Positions 9,119-17,773 of a stretch of 45,314 nucleotides of DNA are shown here, in pieces (position 1 is the stretch's first letter; the number at the start of each line of letters is the position of its first letter). Location of the stretch: IMG/VR virus record IMGVR_UViG_3300048837_002319, positions 1-45,314 of that record; one strand, written 5' to 3'. Position numbers and translations under genes: made by a program. The notes below the pieces were generated by a model. That model was not told the origin of the DNA. It saw only the letters and a list, made by a program, of their open reading frames with translations, and ran no database searches. This DNA is from a virus.

Positions 9119-9750
9119 TATTTTCTCGCGAGGTCCCGAAGGCCGGCAAAGCCGCTGCGCTGGCTCTTGCCCTTGACCGAGCCCGAGGCTGGATCAGACG
9201 CCCGCCACGGCACCTTGCGGGTCAGGCGGGTGACGTTGTCGAGGCCGAGCTCGCCGGGCCAGATCGACTTGTGGAAGGCCGGCGACAGCTTGCGCTCGTG
9301 GTTCGGCTCCAGCAGGCGGCCGAGCTGCCCGGTCAGCAGCAGCACCACCCGGTCCTCGCCGCCTGAGACCATGAACTCCGGGCAGTTGTATTCGCCCGTG
9401 AACAGCGTCTCGACGCCGATCACGACCCCGGTCGAGCGGTTGATGGTCCCCATCATCACCACGGCCGAAACGCCCTGGTCGGCGGCCACCGTCCAAAGCG
9501 CCTTGGCCGCCGCGCTCGGCAGGATGATGTTGACCTCGCACGTCGGAACCTGGTCGTCGGCCCCGTCGGCGATGGCCGGGATGGTGTCGAGCCGGCCGTA
9601 GGAGGTGTTCTCGGGGTAGTAGGTATTGCCGCCGTAGCTGATCTCGCCGCCGGACGAGAGGCGCACGGTCCCCGCCGCCAGCGCGATCGAGAACAGGACG
9701 AACGACGTGAACGCGGCGTTCTGCAGGTCGGACTTGAGGGAGGCGTCCAC
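9118..9750 (-). CDS. Tail-tip hub protein (DUF2163-like position)
   Basis: 210 residues from a GTG. N-terminal beta-rich sequence (GGEISYGGNTYYPENTSYG) resembles tail-hub proteins that follow the Dit protein in siphoviruses and gene transfer agents. Position between the Dit-like and NlpC-like genes supports a hub or baseplate role. Similarity to DUF2163 is an inference from place and general pattern, not a confident family match. The basic C-terminal tail is probably flexible. Confidence 0.6.
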   Translation of the reverse strand: MDASLKSDLQNAAFTSFVLFSIALAAGTVRLSSGGEISYGGNTYYPENTSYGRLDTIPAIADGADDQVPTCEVNIILPSAAAKALWTVAADQGVSAVVMMGTINRSTGVVIGVETLFTGEYNCPEFMVSGGEDRVVLLLTGQLGRLLEPNHERKLSPAFHKSIWPGELGLDNVTRLTRKVPWRASDPASGSVKGKSQRSGFAGLRDLARK

Positions 9751-9753
9751 GGC

Positions 9754-10344
9754 CTACTTGCGCTCTTCGATGCGGAAGGTGCAGCCGGCCATGATCCGGT
9801 TGACCGTGATGTTCATGCCGCCTTCGATGGTGACGTAGCCTTCGATCTTGGCCGGATTGACGATCAGGGCCGCGTTGTCCGCCGGGCTGGCTCGCAGCAT
9901 CGGCTGGATCGGGATCGAAGCCTGCCCCGACCCGTTCGCGGCGGTATCGGCGGTGACCATGTAGAGGTAGATCAGCGAGGAGACGCTGACCGCGATCCAC
10001 TTGCCTTCCTTGATGACGTAGGCGGCCGTCCATGCGTCCGTGACCAGCGTCGAGCCGGTCTGAGACCCGCCGTTGACCAGGGGCGTTCCCGGCGAGCCGA
10101 TGGTGATTCCGGGCTCTGGCAGCTCAAGGATGCAGGTGTCGGCGGCCCGCAGCAGGCGAGCGCGCCAGATGATCGCGTTCGCCTCCGTCATGGGCGGCAG
10201 GACGAAGGTCATCCCCCAGCGGTCGCCCGTGCGCTCACGACGCTGAGTCCCCGCGCCGATGAGCGCTGTGATGTCGACGCGCTGGCTGATGGGGTACGGA
10301 TCGATATTCTGCGGTCGCGGGTCGGTGGGAAGCGCGACGCTCAT
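9754..10344 (-). CDS. Distal-tail (Dit-like) protein
   Basis: 196 residues; the ATG at 10344 overlaps the tape-measure stop (ATGA). It lies directly after the tape measure, where distal-tail adaptor proteins are encoded. Features such as RWGMTFVLPPMTEANAIIWR and a later beta-rich half suit a ring-forming adaptor between tail tube and tip. A longer reading frame upstream is an antisense artefact over the tape-measure gene. Function is inferred from gene order. Confidence 0.6.
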   Translation of the reverse strand: MSVALPTDPRPQNIDPYPISQRVDITALIGAGTQRRERTGDRWGMTFVLPPMTEANAIIWRARLLRAADTCILELPEPGITIGSPGTPLVNGGSQTGSTLVTDAWTAAYVIKEGKWIAVSVSSLIYLYMVTADTAANGSGQASIPIQPMLRASPADNAALIVNPAKIEGYVTIEGGMNITVNRIMAGCTFRIEERK

Positions 10345-13205
10345 CGGCGGGCCCGATACTGCTGCTTCATCGCCGAGCGCTGCCGGTCGGCCATGCTTCC
10401 GCCGATGACCTCCGCGTCCCCCTTGGCGGAAACGTCGCTGGAGATCCGCTCGACGCGGGCGTCGAAGTATTCGTTGGCCTCGACGATGACCTTCACGGCG
10501 CCGCCGCGGCCGCCGTTGTCGTTGGCGGTGCGCACGTCGACGATCTCGTTGGGCGTGGCGCGGAAGGACACGACCTGGCTGTCGACGCCGCCCACGCCGC
10601 CCACACGGAAGGAACCGCCGTTCCGGAAGCCGGGCAACTTCGGCGGGCCGCTTCCGCCGCTGCCGAACATGCTGGCCAGATTGCTGATGATGCCGCCCGA
10701 GGCTGGCTGGCTGTCGACAATCTGCTGGAAGACTTTCCACAGGATATCGGACAGGCTGTTCAATGCCTCCTCGAGGCCCTTGCTCGCCCAGTCGCGGATC
10801 CAGTCCTTGGCGAAGGACTTCAGATCGCCGTCGAGCGCGGCCATGACGCCGTCCCTGAACGTCTGGCGGAACACGCCCTCGAGGCGCGCGTCCTCGAGCG
10901 CGGCGACCTCGGCCTCGGCCTGCTTGCGGGCGTCGGCTTCGGAGACGCCGTCGCGGTCCTGGATGTCCCGGGCGCGGCGGCCGACCTCGAGCTCCTGCTC
11001 GCGCCGGCGCAGCGAGGCCTCGCTGTCGCCGCGGGCGCGGGCGAGCTCGAGCTCGAATTCCAGCTGGGCTTCCTTGCGCAGCTTCTCGCGCTGGGCGACC
11101 CGGGCCGTCTCGATCTTCAGCAGGTCGGCTTCGGCAAGGACCTGCGCCTCGGCCGCCGTCTTCCCCTGCTCCTGGTAGAAGGCGATCAGCTGGGCCTTCT
11201 CGGCCTTGCGCTGCAGAAGGGAGACGATCCTGGTCTCGCCGGAGATCTCGGCGACCTGCAGGGCGACGTCGTCGGCGTGGGCGTCCAGCTCGACCTGCTG
11301 GGCCTTGGCCCGGGCTTCGCCCAGGACCTTCAGGTCCCGCTCGGCCGCGACGGTCGCGGCGGCGAGGGTGAGCCCGTTCTCCTGGTAGTCCTTGATGCGC
11401 TCGCGCTTGTCGATTTCCTGCTCGAGCGAGCGGACCTTGTCGGTGTCACCCACCATGCGCGCGGCCTCGAGCTCGGTCGTCAGACGCGCCTGCTCTCGGC
11501 GCCAGGCTTCCAGCGCGGCCTGAGCTTCCTTCGCCTTCTTGCCGGCCGCATCGCCGGCGTCGCCGACGCTGGCCACCGAGGCCGCGGCCCGGTCCGCCGC
11601 CAGCGTCTGCTCCAGCATCTCGTTGGGGTCGATGATGTTGAAGGTCGTGCCGTTGCCGCGCGACCCGCGACGACGGCCGATGCCGGCATCGATCAGGCGA
11701 TCCTCGGCGGCCTTCAACTCGGCTTCGCGCTTTTTCGCCTCGAGCTCGGCGAGGCCTGTCATGTAGCCCGGCATGCCGCCGATGCCCGACTTCATAAGGG
11801 CCGCGTCGGTCTGCTTTGATGCGGCGACCCGAGCGCGCGCGGCGGCGAGCGACTTCTTGGCCGACTCGATCTCTCTTTCGCCCAGGATGAAGGCTGCGCG
11901 AGCGGCCTCCATGTGAGCGTTGCGCAGGGCCCCGGAGGACGAGGCGGCGGCCCGCATGGATTCGGTGATGGTGTTTATGATCGGGTCGAGGCGCTCGTGG
12001 GACCGACGGTCCGCGTCGGCCGCGATCGCCGCGTCGCTGTTAGCGCGCATCAACAGCGTGATACCCGCCGTGGCGAGCGCGACCGACCCGATCAGCAGTC
12101 CGATCGGCCCGCCAACAAGGGCCAGCATCGTGCGGCCGAGGCCCGTCATCACGACGCCGACAGCGGCGCCGCTTCCCTTGAACAGGGCCATGCCAGTGCC
12201 CGCGCCGCTGAAGGCCGCGCCAAGCGCTGAGGTCGTGAACGCCAGCCTGATGTTGGCGGCGCTCATCGTGCCGGCGGCGGTGGCGACCGACAGAAGGTAG
12301 GGGCCCATCTTTGCGACCATCCCGGTCGCCATCCCGAACCCGCTGATGAGCGGGCCCGTTACGGCGGCGGCGGCGGCAAGACCGACGACGGCGGTCTGGA
12401 CCGGCGCGGGAAGCTCGGAGAAGGCGTTGATCAGGTCGGTGATGCTGGCGATCGCCGGCACGATATGCGGCAGCAGCTTTTGGCCGACAGCCTCGCCGAG
12501 CTCGCCGATCGCCACCTGCATACGCCCGTAGGGGCTGGCGTCCGCCGCAGCCTTGGCCGAGCCCTGGAACTGCTTCTCCAGCTCTCCCAGGATGATCGAG
12601 GTTGCGTCGCTGTAGCGACCCGTCTCGACCAGGGACTTGATCATCGCTTTCTGGCTGGCAGAGAACTGGATGCCCGATCGGCCGAGCGCGGCGATACCCT
12701 TCACCGGATCCTGCAGGGCCTTGCCGACCAGCACGGTGGCCGACTTCAGGTCCATCTTTAGGCGCGTGGCCATGTCCAGGATCGCGACCTGGGCGCGGTC
12801 GAAGATCGGGCCGGAGACGCGGCCAAAGGTCAGCAGGTTGGCGGTGACGTCGCGCAGGATCGCGTCGTCGTCGATCGCGGTCAGTTTCTGAAGCTTGGAG
12901 GCGCTTTCCTCGAGCTGCTTCGCAGTGCGGCCGCTCGCGCCGCCCATGGACGCCAGCGCCGCCTCGACCTGCCCCATGGCGTCGGCGCTTTCGCCGGCCG
13001 CCTGGATGGAGGCGGCGCCGAAGGCGAGGATCGGAAGCGTCAGTCCGACGGTCAGGGTCTGGCCGATCGCGTCGAGTTTCTTCGACAGCCGGCCCATGTC
13101 CTTCTCGAACTTGCCAAGACGCTTCTGCGCCTCGCCCAGCCCCTTTTCAAAGGCGACCGAATCCATGCCCAGGACGACGCGCAGGGCGCCGATCACGCTG
13201 TTCAT
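10341..13205 (-). CDS. Tail tape measure protein
   Basis: 954 residues. It is dominated by helix and coiled coil: charged heptads near the start (GEAQKRLGKFEKDMGRLSKKL), a hydrophobic membrane-like stretch (about 50-65 and again 250-390), then long Glu/Arg/Ala coils from about 540 to 780. It is the longest gene of the tail block and is preceded by the G/T chaperone pair. At roughly 0.15 nm per residue, the rule for this family, the tail would be about 140 nm. Its N-terminal pattern fits the lambda-type tape-measure group. The start overlaps the chaperone stop. Confidence 0.9.
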   Translation of the reverse strand: MNSVIGALRVVLGMDSVAFEKGLGEAQKRLGKFEKDMGRLSKKLDAIGQTLTVGLTLPILAFGAASIQAAGESADAMGQVEAALASMGGASGRTAKQLEESASKLQKLTAIDDDAILRDVTANLLTFGRVSGPIFDRAQVAILDMATRLKMDLKSATVLVGKALQDPVKGIAALGRSGIQFSASQKAMIKSLVETGRYSDATSIILGELEKQFQGSAKAAADASPYGRMQVAIGELGEAVGQKLLPHIVPAIASITDLINAFSELPAPVQTAVVGLAAAAAVTGPLISGFGMATGMVAKMGPYLLSVATAAGTMSAANIRLAFTTSALGAAFSGAGTGMALFKGSGAAVGVVMTGLGRTMLALVGGPIGLLIGSVALATAGITLLMRANSDAAIAADADRRSHERLDPIINTITESMRAAASSSGALRNAHMEAARAAFILGEREIESAKKSLAAARARVAASKQTDAALMKSGIGGMPGYMTGLAELEAKKREAELKAAEDRLIDAGIGRRRGSRGNGTTFNIIDPNEMLEQTLAADRAAASVASVGDAGDAAGKKAKEAQAALEAWRREQARLTTELEAARMVGDTDKVRSLEQEIDKRERIKDYQENGLTLAAATVAAERDLKVLGEARAKAQQVELDAHADDVALQVAEISGETRIVSLLQRKAEKAQLIAFYQEQGKTAAEAQVLAEADLLKIETARVAQREKLRKEAQLEFELELARARGDSEASLRRREQELEVGRRARDIQDRDGVSEADARKQAEAEVAALEDARLEGVFRQTFRDGVMAALDGDLKSFAKDWIRDWASKGLEEALNSLSDILWKVFQQIVDSQPASGGIISNLASMFGSGGSGPPKLPGFRNGGSFRVGGVGGVDSQVVSFRATPNEIVDVRTANDNGGRGGAVKVIVEANEYFDARVERISSDVSAKGDAEVIGGSMADRQRSAMKQQYRARR

Positions 13206-13561
13206 GCGCTCTCCTCGACAGTGCCGCCCATGGCGCGCGTGAACGCGATCAGGGCGGCCTTCATCTCGTCAGGGGTTTGGGGGGTCGCGTCGGGCTTGCC
13301 GTCGCCGAGGTAGTCGGCGAGCGGCGGCAGCCTGCGATGGCGCGCGAGGTTCTCGGCGTGCCAGGCCTGCGCCAGCATCAGCCGGTACTGGCCGTCCAGC
13401 TGGCGCCGGCGGCCCTTCAGCGCGGCTACGAACTGGCGCGGGGTCGAGCGCCAGAAGCCTTCGATCGGGCCGAGGTTGGCTTCCGTCCAGGCCTGGACGA
13501 GATCGTCCCAGTCGAAGCCTCGGCCTTCTGAGGGTCCGCGCCGGCTTCGCCATCCTCCCCG
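13202..13561 (-). CDS. Tail assembly chaperone, T part read by -1 frameshift
   Basis: A second chaperone segment in the -1 frame relative to the G gene. From about 13519 the translation is clearly protein-like (GFDWDDLVQAWTEANLGP..., then FVAALKGRRRQLDGQYRLML) and ends in an ATGA overlap with the tape measure. The frame is open back to 13651 but has no ATG, GTG or TTG, so it cannot start on its own with a usual codon. Expression as a G-T fusion by programmed frameshifting, as in lambda and many siphoviruses, is the best reading. The left coordinate given for the slip (near GGGGAGG at 13554-13560) is a guess; no canonical slippery heptamer was found. Confidence 0.6.
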   Translation of the reverse strand, partial: RGGWRSRRGPSEGRGFDWDDLVQAWTEANLGPIEGFWRSTPRQFVAALKGRRRQLDGQYRLMLAQAWHAENLARHRRLPPLADYLGDGKPDATPQTPDEMKAALIAFTRAMGGTVEESA

Positions 13562-13860
13562 TCCTCGGGCATGGCCCAGCGGAAGGCCTCGCCGATGATC
13601 TCGAGCGGGCGGTCCATGCCCAGATCGGTCAGGATCTTGCCGACCGTCTTCTCATCGATATCCGGATGATGCTCGGACAGGCCGACCAGGACGGTCGTGC
13701 GGATCGCGCGGGCGCTGGTCATGGCGCCGGAGAAGTCCGTGCCCTTGACCCCCAGAGCCTCCTCGAGCGTGCAGATGGCGTTGAAGTCCATCAGCATCGT
13801 CCAGCGCTGGCCGAGCGCCAGGAACTGGACCTCGCCCTTCAGCTTGTTCGCGACGCTCAT
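13426..13860 (-). CDS. Tail assembly chaperone, G part
   Basis: 144 residues. The body (about 1-100) is a compact acidic helical domain (RWTMLMDFNAICTLEEALG; IDEKTVGKILTDLG) like tail-chaperone G proteins; the last ~40 residues become Ser/Arg-rich because they run over the T reading frame. It lies between the tail-tube and tape-measure genes, the invariant place for this pair. It coats the tape measure during tail assembly and is absent from the finished virion. Confidence 0.75.
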   Translation of the reverse strand: MSVANKLKGEVQFLALGQRWTMLMDFNAICTLEEALGVKGTDFSGAMTSARAIRTTVLVGLSEHHPDIDEKTVGKILTDLGMDRPLEIIGEAFRWAMPEDGEDGEAGADPQKAEASTGTISSRPGRKPTSARSKASGARPRASS

Positions 13861-13863
13861 GGC

Positions 13864-14283
13864 TTACGAGGCCGCGAAGGTCGGCACGCCCGTGAACTTC
13901 ACGGAGAACGTGGTGGTCATCTTGTCGCCGGCGGCGATCTCGGCCGGCTCGTAGCCGGTCACGATGCACTCGCAGGCGAAGGTCGCGCCATCCGGGAAGG
14001 TGACCTTGAAGGTCCGGACGACGCGGTCGAGCATGGCCGCGCGCAGCAGCTGGTCGGTGGCGCTGTGCTGGTCGTGGTTGACCGTCACGTTGCCTTCGCC
14101 GACGTCGATCAGCGCGGCGATGAATTCCTTGTGGGCGCTGGGCGAGCCGAGGTGCGTGGCCTCGACGGTGTCGACGCTGTAGCCGTAGGGCTTGACGCTG
14201 ACGGCTTCGCCGATCGAGGTCAGGGTCCCGGCCGCGTTGTCCAGCTGGACGGTCGTGCCATAGCCGACGCCGGCAGTGGTCAT
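13864..14283 (-). CDS. Major tail tube protein
   Basis: 139 residues from the inner ATG at 14283, which has GGAG about 8 bases upstream; an in-frame ATG 24 bases earlier has none. The sequence is beta-rich with Val/Thr alternation (VDTVEATHLGS; FKVTFPDGATFACECIVTGYEP; TTTFSVKFTG), like siphovirus tail-tube subunits. It is flanked by the DUF3168 completion protein and the chaperone pair, the expected order. It polymerises around the tape measure. Confidence 0.75.
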   Translation of the reverse strand: MTTAGVGYGTTVQLDNAAGTLTSIGEAVSVKPYGYSVDTVEATHLGSPSAHKEFIAALIDVGEGNVTVNHDQHSATDQLLRAAMLDRVVRTFKVTFPDGATFACECIVTGYEPAEIAAGDKMTTTFSVKFTGVPTFAAS

Positions 14284-14357
14284 GGGGAAGGCTCCATCTA
14301 GGGGCATGCGGCGTCGTCACGACGGCGCGGTTCGCCTTGCCTAAGGGCGGGTCAGGC

Positions 14358-14753
14358 TTACGGGTCTGAGTGCCAGACCCGGAATTCGAGGATGGTCCGG
14401 ACAAGCCGGGAGGTGGGGCCGTCGGCTTCGAAGCCGGGCTTTTCGCTGATCAGGAAGACGCCGCTGAACACGACGCCCTCGCTGGTGAACCGGGCGCCCG
14501 ACAGAACCGCCTTCACGGCCCGGGCGAGGGCCTCGGCGCCCGCGAAGGTCTCGGCCCAGCAATCGACCTGCAGGCGCGTCTCGGCGAACGGGATCCCGGC
14601 GATCAGGGTGTATTCGGGCACATGGCCGGCGACCTGCAGGACGACGATCGGCAGGCCGTCGCCCTGACCGCGACGCAGCGGCCGAATCTTCTCGCCGACC
14701 AACGCGACCAGCGGCGCATTGGTCAGCATGTAGGCGCGCACAGCGGTCAGCAT
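14358..14753 (-). CDS. Tail completion protein, DUF3168 family
   Basis: 131 residues; the start MLTAVRAYMLTNAPLVALVGEKI is typical of DUF3168 (short helix, then LVG..I.P). Family members are siphovirus tail terminator or completion proteins that cap the tube before head joining. The ATG at 14753 overlaps the upstream stop. The order connector, adaptor, gp10-like, DUF3168, tube is the standard HK97-type set. Confidence 0.8.
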   Translation of the reverse strand: MLTAVRAYMLTNAPLVALVGEKIRPLRRGQGDGLPIVVLQVAGHVPEYTLIAGIPFAETRLQVDCWAETFAGAEALARAVKAVLSGARFTSEGVVFSGVFLISEKPGFEADGPTSRLVRTILEFRVWHSDP

Positions 14754-15199
14754 CAGCGCCGACCCGTGAGCCTGGCCGCTCGCCGCCTGGCCCGAGCCGT
14801 CCGTTTTTCGATGTCGAGCTTCAGCCCGTCGCGGATGTCGAGCATGGCGCGCGCCTTGCCGCCCTCCCAGGCCCGCCGAAGCGATCCCTTGCCGGGTTGG
14901 TCGATCGTCCCGAACTCGTCGAAGATCGCCTGCGCGAGAGATGGCGCGCCGGCGTAGACCTCGACATCGCTCTTGGCCGATCGCTGGGCGCGCTGACGAG
15001 GAGTCAGCTTTGAACTGGCGTCGACCCCTACCTTCAGGGCCCCGCTCCAAACGCCGACGTCACCCTGCATCTCTTCGGCGATCGGTTCGGCGGCCCCGAT
15101 CAGAACCTTGCGGGCGGCCGCTTTTGCGGTCGCCGGCTTCAGCTCCATCAGCGACCGCTCGAGATCCCGCAGTCCGTCCAGGCGAAGGCTGGTCTTCAC
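14753..15199 (-). CDS. HK97 gp10-like head-tail joining protein
   Basis: 148 residues from GTG at 15199. The opening KTSLRLDGLRDLERSLMELKPATAKAAARK matches the HK97 gp10 family (G...L...L..L...). The middle shows the usual A.I.E.GT element (LAQAIFDEFGTIDQPGKG), strongly diagnostic. The basic tail is probably disordered. Role: tail-to-head joining. The ribosome site is weak, and its start lies 3 bases after the previous stop, so it is probably read by translational coupling. Confidence 0.8.
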   Translation of the reverse strand: MKTSLRLDGLRDLERSLMELKPATAKAAARKVLIGAAEPIAEEMQGDVGVWSGALKVGVDASSKLTPRQRAQRSAKSDVEVYAGAPSLAQAIFDEFGTIDQPGKGSLRRAWEGGKARAMLDIRDGLKLDIEKRTARARRRAARLTGRR

Positions 15200-15201
15200 G
15201 G

Positions 15202-15693
15202 CTAGGCCGAGGTGCCGATCACGTCGACTTCGACCTCGGCGGTGGCGCCGGAGGCGTTGACGATTTTCAGGATGTCGCCCGTCGAGGCGGTCACGGTCTT
15301 GCCGGCGCCCGGACTGAACAGCCAGATTTCGTCGCCCGGCTCCAGGATGACCGTGTGCGCGGCCGCGCCGAACCATCCGACGAAGGGATTGGTCCCGTTG
15401 CCGATCGTGATCGCGGTCGTGTTGGTCGAGCGGTTCTTGATCCGCAGACCCTTGCACTTCACGAAGGTGGTCGTGACGCCGAACACGTCGGTCACACCGC
15501 CTGCCAGGTCCAGGTTGTTGGTCGCGCCGGTGCCGATGCTCAGCAGCAGCTGGGCGACCTTGTCGGCCTGGTTGGCCGCGGTCCCCTGGGCGAGCTCGAC
15601 GGGAGCCTGCTGCTCGAACTTGTGGGCGACCTGGCCACGCACGCCGGTCCCGGTGACGCCGCCCTCGAGGACGACGCTCGCTCTGATGGGCAT
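15202..15693 (-). CDS. Beta-rich virion protein of unknown role
   Basis: 163 residues, rich in Gly, Thr and Val, with few charged runs; the C-terminal half reads as a beta barrel (AITIGNGTNPFVGWFG; TVILEPGDEIWLFSPG). It lies within the head-tail joining genes. A capsid decoration or head-fibre role is plausible from composition and location; no family is recognised. Confidence 0.6.
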   Translation of the reverse strand: MPIRASVVLEGGVTGTGVRGQVAHKFEQQAPVELAQGTAANQADKVAQLLLSIGTGATNNLDLAGGVTDVFGVTTTFVKCKGLRIKNRSTNTTAITIGNGTNPFVGWFGAAAHTVILEPGDEIWLFSPGAGKTVTASTGDILKIVNASGATAEVEVDVIGTSA

Positions 15694-15702
15694 CAGCCCC
15701 TC

Positions 15703-16065
15703 CTAGGTTGAATAGAGTTGGGTTTGGTCGGCCCGCGCGGTGGCGGTGATCCGGCGGCCGACACGGCGGCCGATCTCTTCAATGCCGGTGATCTCGTAGT
15801 CCCGGCCTTCAACCCGACAGCGGTCCTTGGCATCCAGCGCCGCGATCTGCGGGCTCCAGGGCGCCTCGAACTCGGTCTCGATGGTCGCGGCCGTCTGCTC
15901 GCCCTGCTGGCCTTCCTGGGCCTTCAGATCGGTCTTGCTGGCCCAGACCGTCGCCATCGCGGTGAAGCTCTCGACGGGCTCGCCGGCGGCGTCGGTGGTG
16001 ACGCTCCGCTTCAGCGGCGTCAGCCTGCGGTCGCGCCTGCCGGCGCTGAGGCGATCGCCGGCCAT
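15703..16065 (-). CDS. Head-tail adaptor (head closure protein)
   Basis: 120 residues. The pattern MAGDRLSAGRRDRRLTPLKRS..., FTAMATVWASK.DLKA at mid-protein and the end GRDYEITGIEEIGRRVGRRI is that of the SPP1 gp16 / HK97 gp7-type adaptor family. It closes the connector after DNA packaging. The start at 16065 overlaps the connector gene stop (ATGA); upstream in-frame sequence is antisense-like. Confidence 0.8.
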   Translation of the reverse strand: MAGDRLSAGRRDRRLTPLKRSVTTDAAGEPVESFTAMATVWASKTDLKAQEGQQGEQTAATIETEFEAPWSPQIAALDAKDRCRVEGRDYEITGIEEIGRRVGRRITATARADQTQLYST

Positions 16066-16661
16066 CAGGAACGCCAGTACCGGTACTGGCAGAGCAGCGC
16101 CTCGACCGTCGTCGACATCGGCGCGCGGTTGGTGATGGTGCCCTCGACCGTGGTTTCGCGGTGCTTGTAGAGGTCGCCCGCCATGAGCATCAGCGCCGCG
16201 ACCAGGTTGCCGGGCAGACCCGCAACCGTGGTCGAGCCGCTCTGGATGGTGATGGTCACCGCGTCCGGCCTTTCGGCCGTCGCCGGCCAGCTGGCGTTCG
16301 CCGCCAGCTGCAGGTAGCCGCGACCGGCGGGCGCGAGGTAGTCGGTGTTGGCCACGAGGGTATGGCTGGCGCCGTCCTCGTCGACATAGGAAACACTGGT
16401 CACCGTCCAGCCGGCGTCCGCCTGGCAGGGCGGCAACGGCAGCTGCAGCGCCTCGTCCGGAAATGCGGGAAGATCCCACGCCCAGGTCTGCTGCAGCACG
16501 GTTCGGCCGAGCTCGCCCATGGCGCCGTCCAGCTGGCGCACGACGGCGTCCAGGATGGCGGTGAGCAGCTCGTCCTCGCCGTCGACGCGGATGTGCGCCC
16601 GCAGACGATCGAGCAGGCCCTCGGCCGCCGAAGCCGGCGGCGTGATCAGTCGATAGCCCAC
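16065..16661 (-). CDS. Head-tail connector, HK97 gp6-like
   Basis: 198 residues from GTG at 16661. Helices at about 12-45 (AEGLLDRLRAHIRVDGEDELLTAIL) and the end LPGNLVAALMLMAGDLYKHRE resemble the gp6-like connector family, whose C-terminal helix carries the A.l.L....Y..R pattern. An inserted middle contains a beta stretch with YVDEDG and TDY, also common in the family. It forms the ring below the portal. Translationally coupled to the adaptor gene. Confidence 0.75.
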   Translation of the reverse strand: MGYRLITPPASAAEGLLDRLRAHIRVDGEDELLTAILDAVVRQLDGAMGELGRTVLQQTWAWDLPAFPDEALQLPLPPCQADAGWTVTSVSYVDEDGASHTLVANTDYLAPAGRGYLQLAANASWPATAERPDAVTITIQSGSTTVAGLPGNLVAALMLMAGDLYKHRETTVEGTITNRAPMSTTVEALLCQYRYWRS

Positions 16662-16675
16662 GGGCGCGGGTCCGC

Positions 16676-17104
16676 TTAGACCGGCGGGTTGGCGGTCGGC
16701 ACGACGGCCGGATAGGCCAGCAGCGCGATCGCCGAGACGTAGATGTTGCCGGAGTTGTTGCCGGTCGGCGTGATGGTCATGCGCACGTAGCGCTTGTCGC
16801 CGACGTAGCCGATCTTCCGGACCTCGTTGTCGTCGTCGAACTGGAAGCCGGCCAGCAGCTCGGTTCCGGTCAGCTGCTCGTCGACGACGGCCGCGGCGTC
16901 CGACAGGTTGGATGCGTCGCCGTCCTCGATCAGGACCGCGAAGGTCACGTCGGCGTCGGTGTTGGCGCCGATGTTGATCAGGAAGGCCAGGGCGTCGAAG
17001 CCGCGGCGGTCGATGATCTGGGACACGATCGCGGTGTTGTCGGTGCCGGCGGCGCCGCCGCTGATCGCACGGGCGACGTGGATGTTGTTGGTGATGTCGC
17101 GCAT
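16676..17104 (-). CDS. Hypothetical virion protein next to connectors
   Basis: 142 residues, acidic, beta-rich (INIGANTDADVTFAVLIEDGD; KRYVRMTITPTGNNSGNIYVSAIALLAY). Its place between the capsid and connector genes suggests a capsid decoration protein, but no family is recognised. It is the last structural gene before the inserted cassette at 17.1-18.27 kb. Confidence 0.6.
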   Translation of the reverse strand: MRDITNNIHVARAISGGAAGTDNTAIVSQIIDRRGFDALAFLINIGANTDADVTFAVLIEDGDASNLSDAAAVVDEQLTGTELLAGFQFDDDNEVRKIGYVGDKRYVRMTITPTGNNSGNIYVSAIALLAYPAVVPTANPPV

Positions 17105-17139
17105 GGCGGCTCATCCTCTTGAGGTCAGATTGTTGGGGA

Positions 17140-17159
17140 GGCGGCCACGATGGGCCGCC
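17140..17159 (-). terminator. Hairpin after the HNH-type gene
   Basis: A 7-bp perfect stem (GGCGGCC, 6-base loop, GGCCGCC) lies 18 bases beyond the HNH-type gene stop. There is no T-run, so it may only slow polymerase or protect an RNA end. Its position at the edge of the inserted cassette fits a cassette-borne terminator. Confidence 0.35.
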
Positions 17160-17176
17160 CGGGATAGCCGACGGCG

Positions 17177-17773
17177 CTAGGCGGTCGGGGTAGTGATGGC
17201 CCGCAGGGGATCCACGCCGCGACGAATGCGGGCATAGGCGGTGTGGTAGTTCACGCCGACTGCTCGGCAGGCCTGCGCAAGGGTCAGGTCCTGGCCTTGG
17301 TAGTCGAGCCGGATGTTGCAGCGCCGGTTGTTGCTCTGGTCATAGGCCGTGGCCCAGCGGACGTTGCTCGGCGTGTAGTCGCCATTGTTGTTGATGCGCT
17401 CGATCGAGTGGTTCGGGCCGGGCCGAGGGCCGACGTCGGCAAGAAACCGCTCGAAAGACCGCCTCCACGCGGGGTCGATCTTGATCCCGCGCCCGCCCCA
17501 GTCGGCGACACGAACACCGCCGCCTTCGCAGCGAGAGATCATCTTGGACCAGGCTTGGTACTCGGGCGTCTTCGCGGCGCCGTGGCGGGTCATTCTTTCT
17601 CGCCGGAAGCAGCCGCAGGACGTGCTGTCGCCATTCCTGAGCGTGAATCCCTGCACATCGACAACGCGGCCGCAGGCGCACCGACAAGTCCATCGCAGAG
17701 GATCGGACGCCCGGCTGATCACCGTCCAGCGCCCGAACGTCCGGCCCGCCAAATCGATGAGCCGGTTCGGCAT
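17177..17773 (-). CDS. HNH homing-endonuclease-like protein
   Basis: 198 residues. N-terminal LAGRTFGRWTVISRA and a zinc-ribbon (C-x-C at about 30-34, then SCGC near 53-56) are followed by the homing-endonuclease-like core PNHSIERINNNGDYTPSNVRWATA and an ARG/ASN-rich NNRR step. The C-terminus has a helix-turn-helix (LTLAQACRAVGVNYHTAYARIRRG). This domain order is common in free-standing HNH-type selfish genes of phages. It lies inside the head operon, between capsid and decoration genes, and its ATG overlaps the stop of the small DNA-binding protein. It probably mobilises its own cassette; catalytic activity is inferred. Confidence 0.75.
   Translation of the reverse strand: MPNRLIDLAGRTFGRWTVISRASDPLRWTCRCACGRVVDVQGFTLRNGDSTSCGCFRRERMTRHGAAKTPEYQAWSKMISRCEGGGVRVADWGGRGIKIDPAWRRSFERFLADVGPRPGPNHSIERINNNGDYTPSNVRWATAYDQSNNRRCNIRLDYQGQDLTLAQACRAVGVNYHTAYARIRRGVDPLRAITTPTA

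Noticed and set aside
13269-13553. A 94-codon frame with an ATG over the chaperone T region
   Set aside because: Arg/Pro-rich translation in the third frame; the -1 frame ending in ATGA with the tape measure is far more protein-like.
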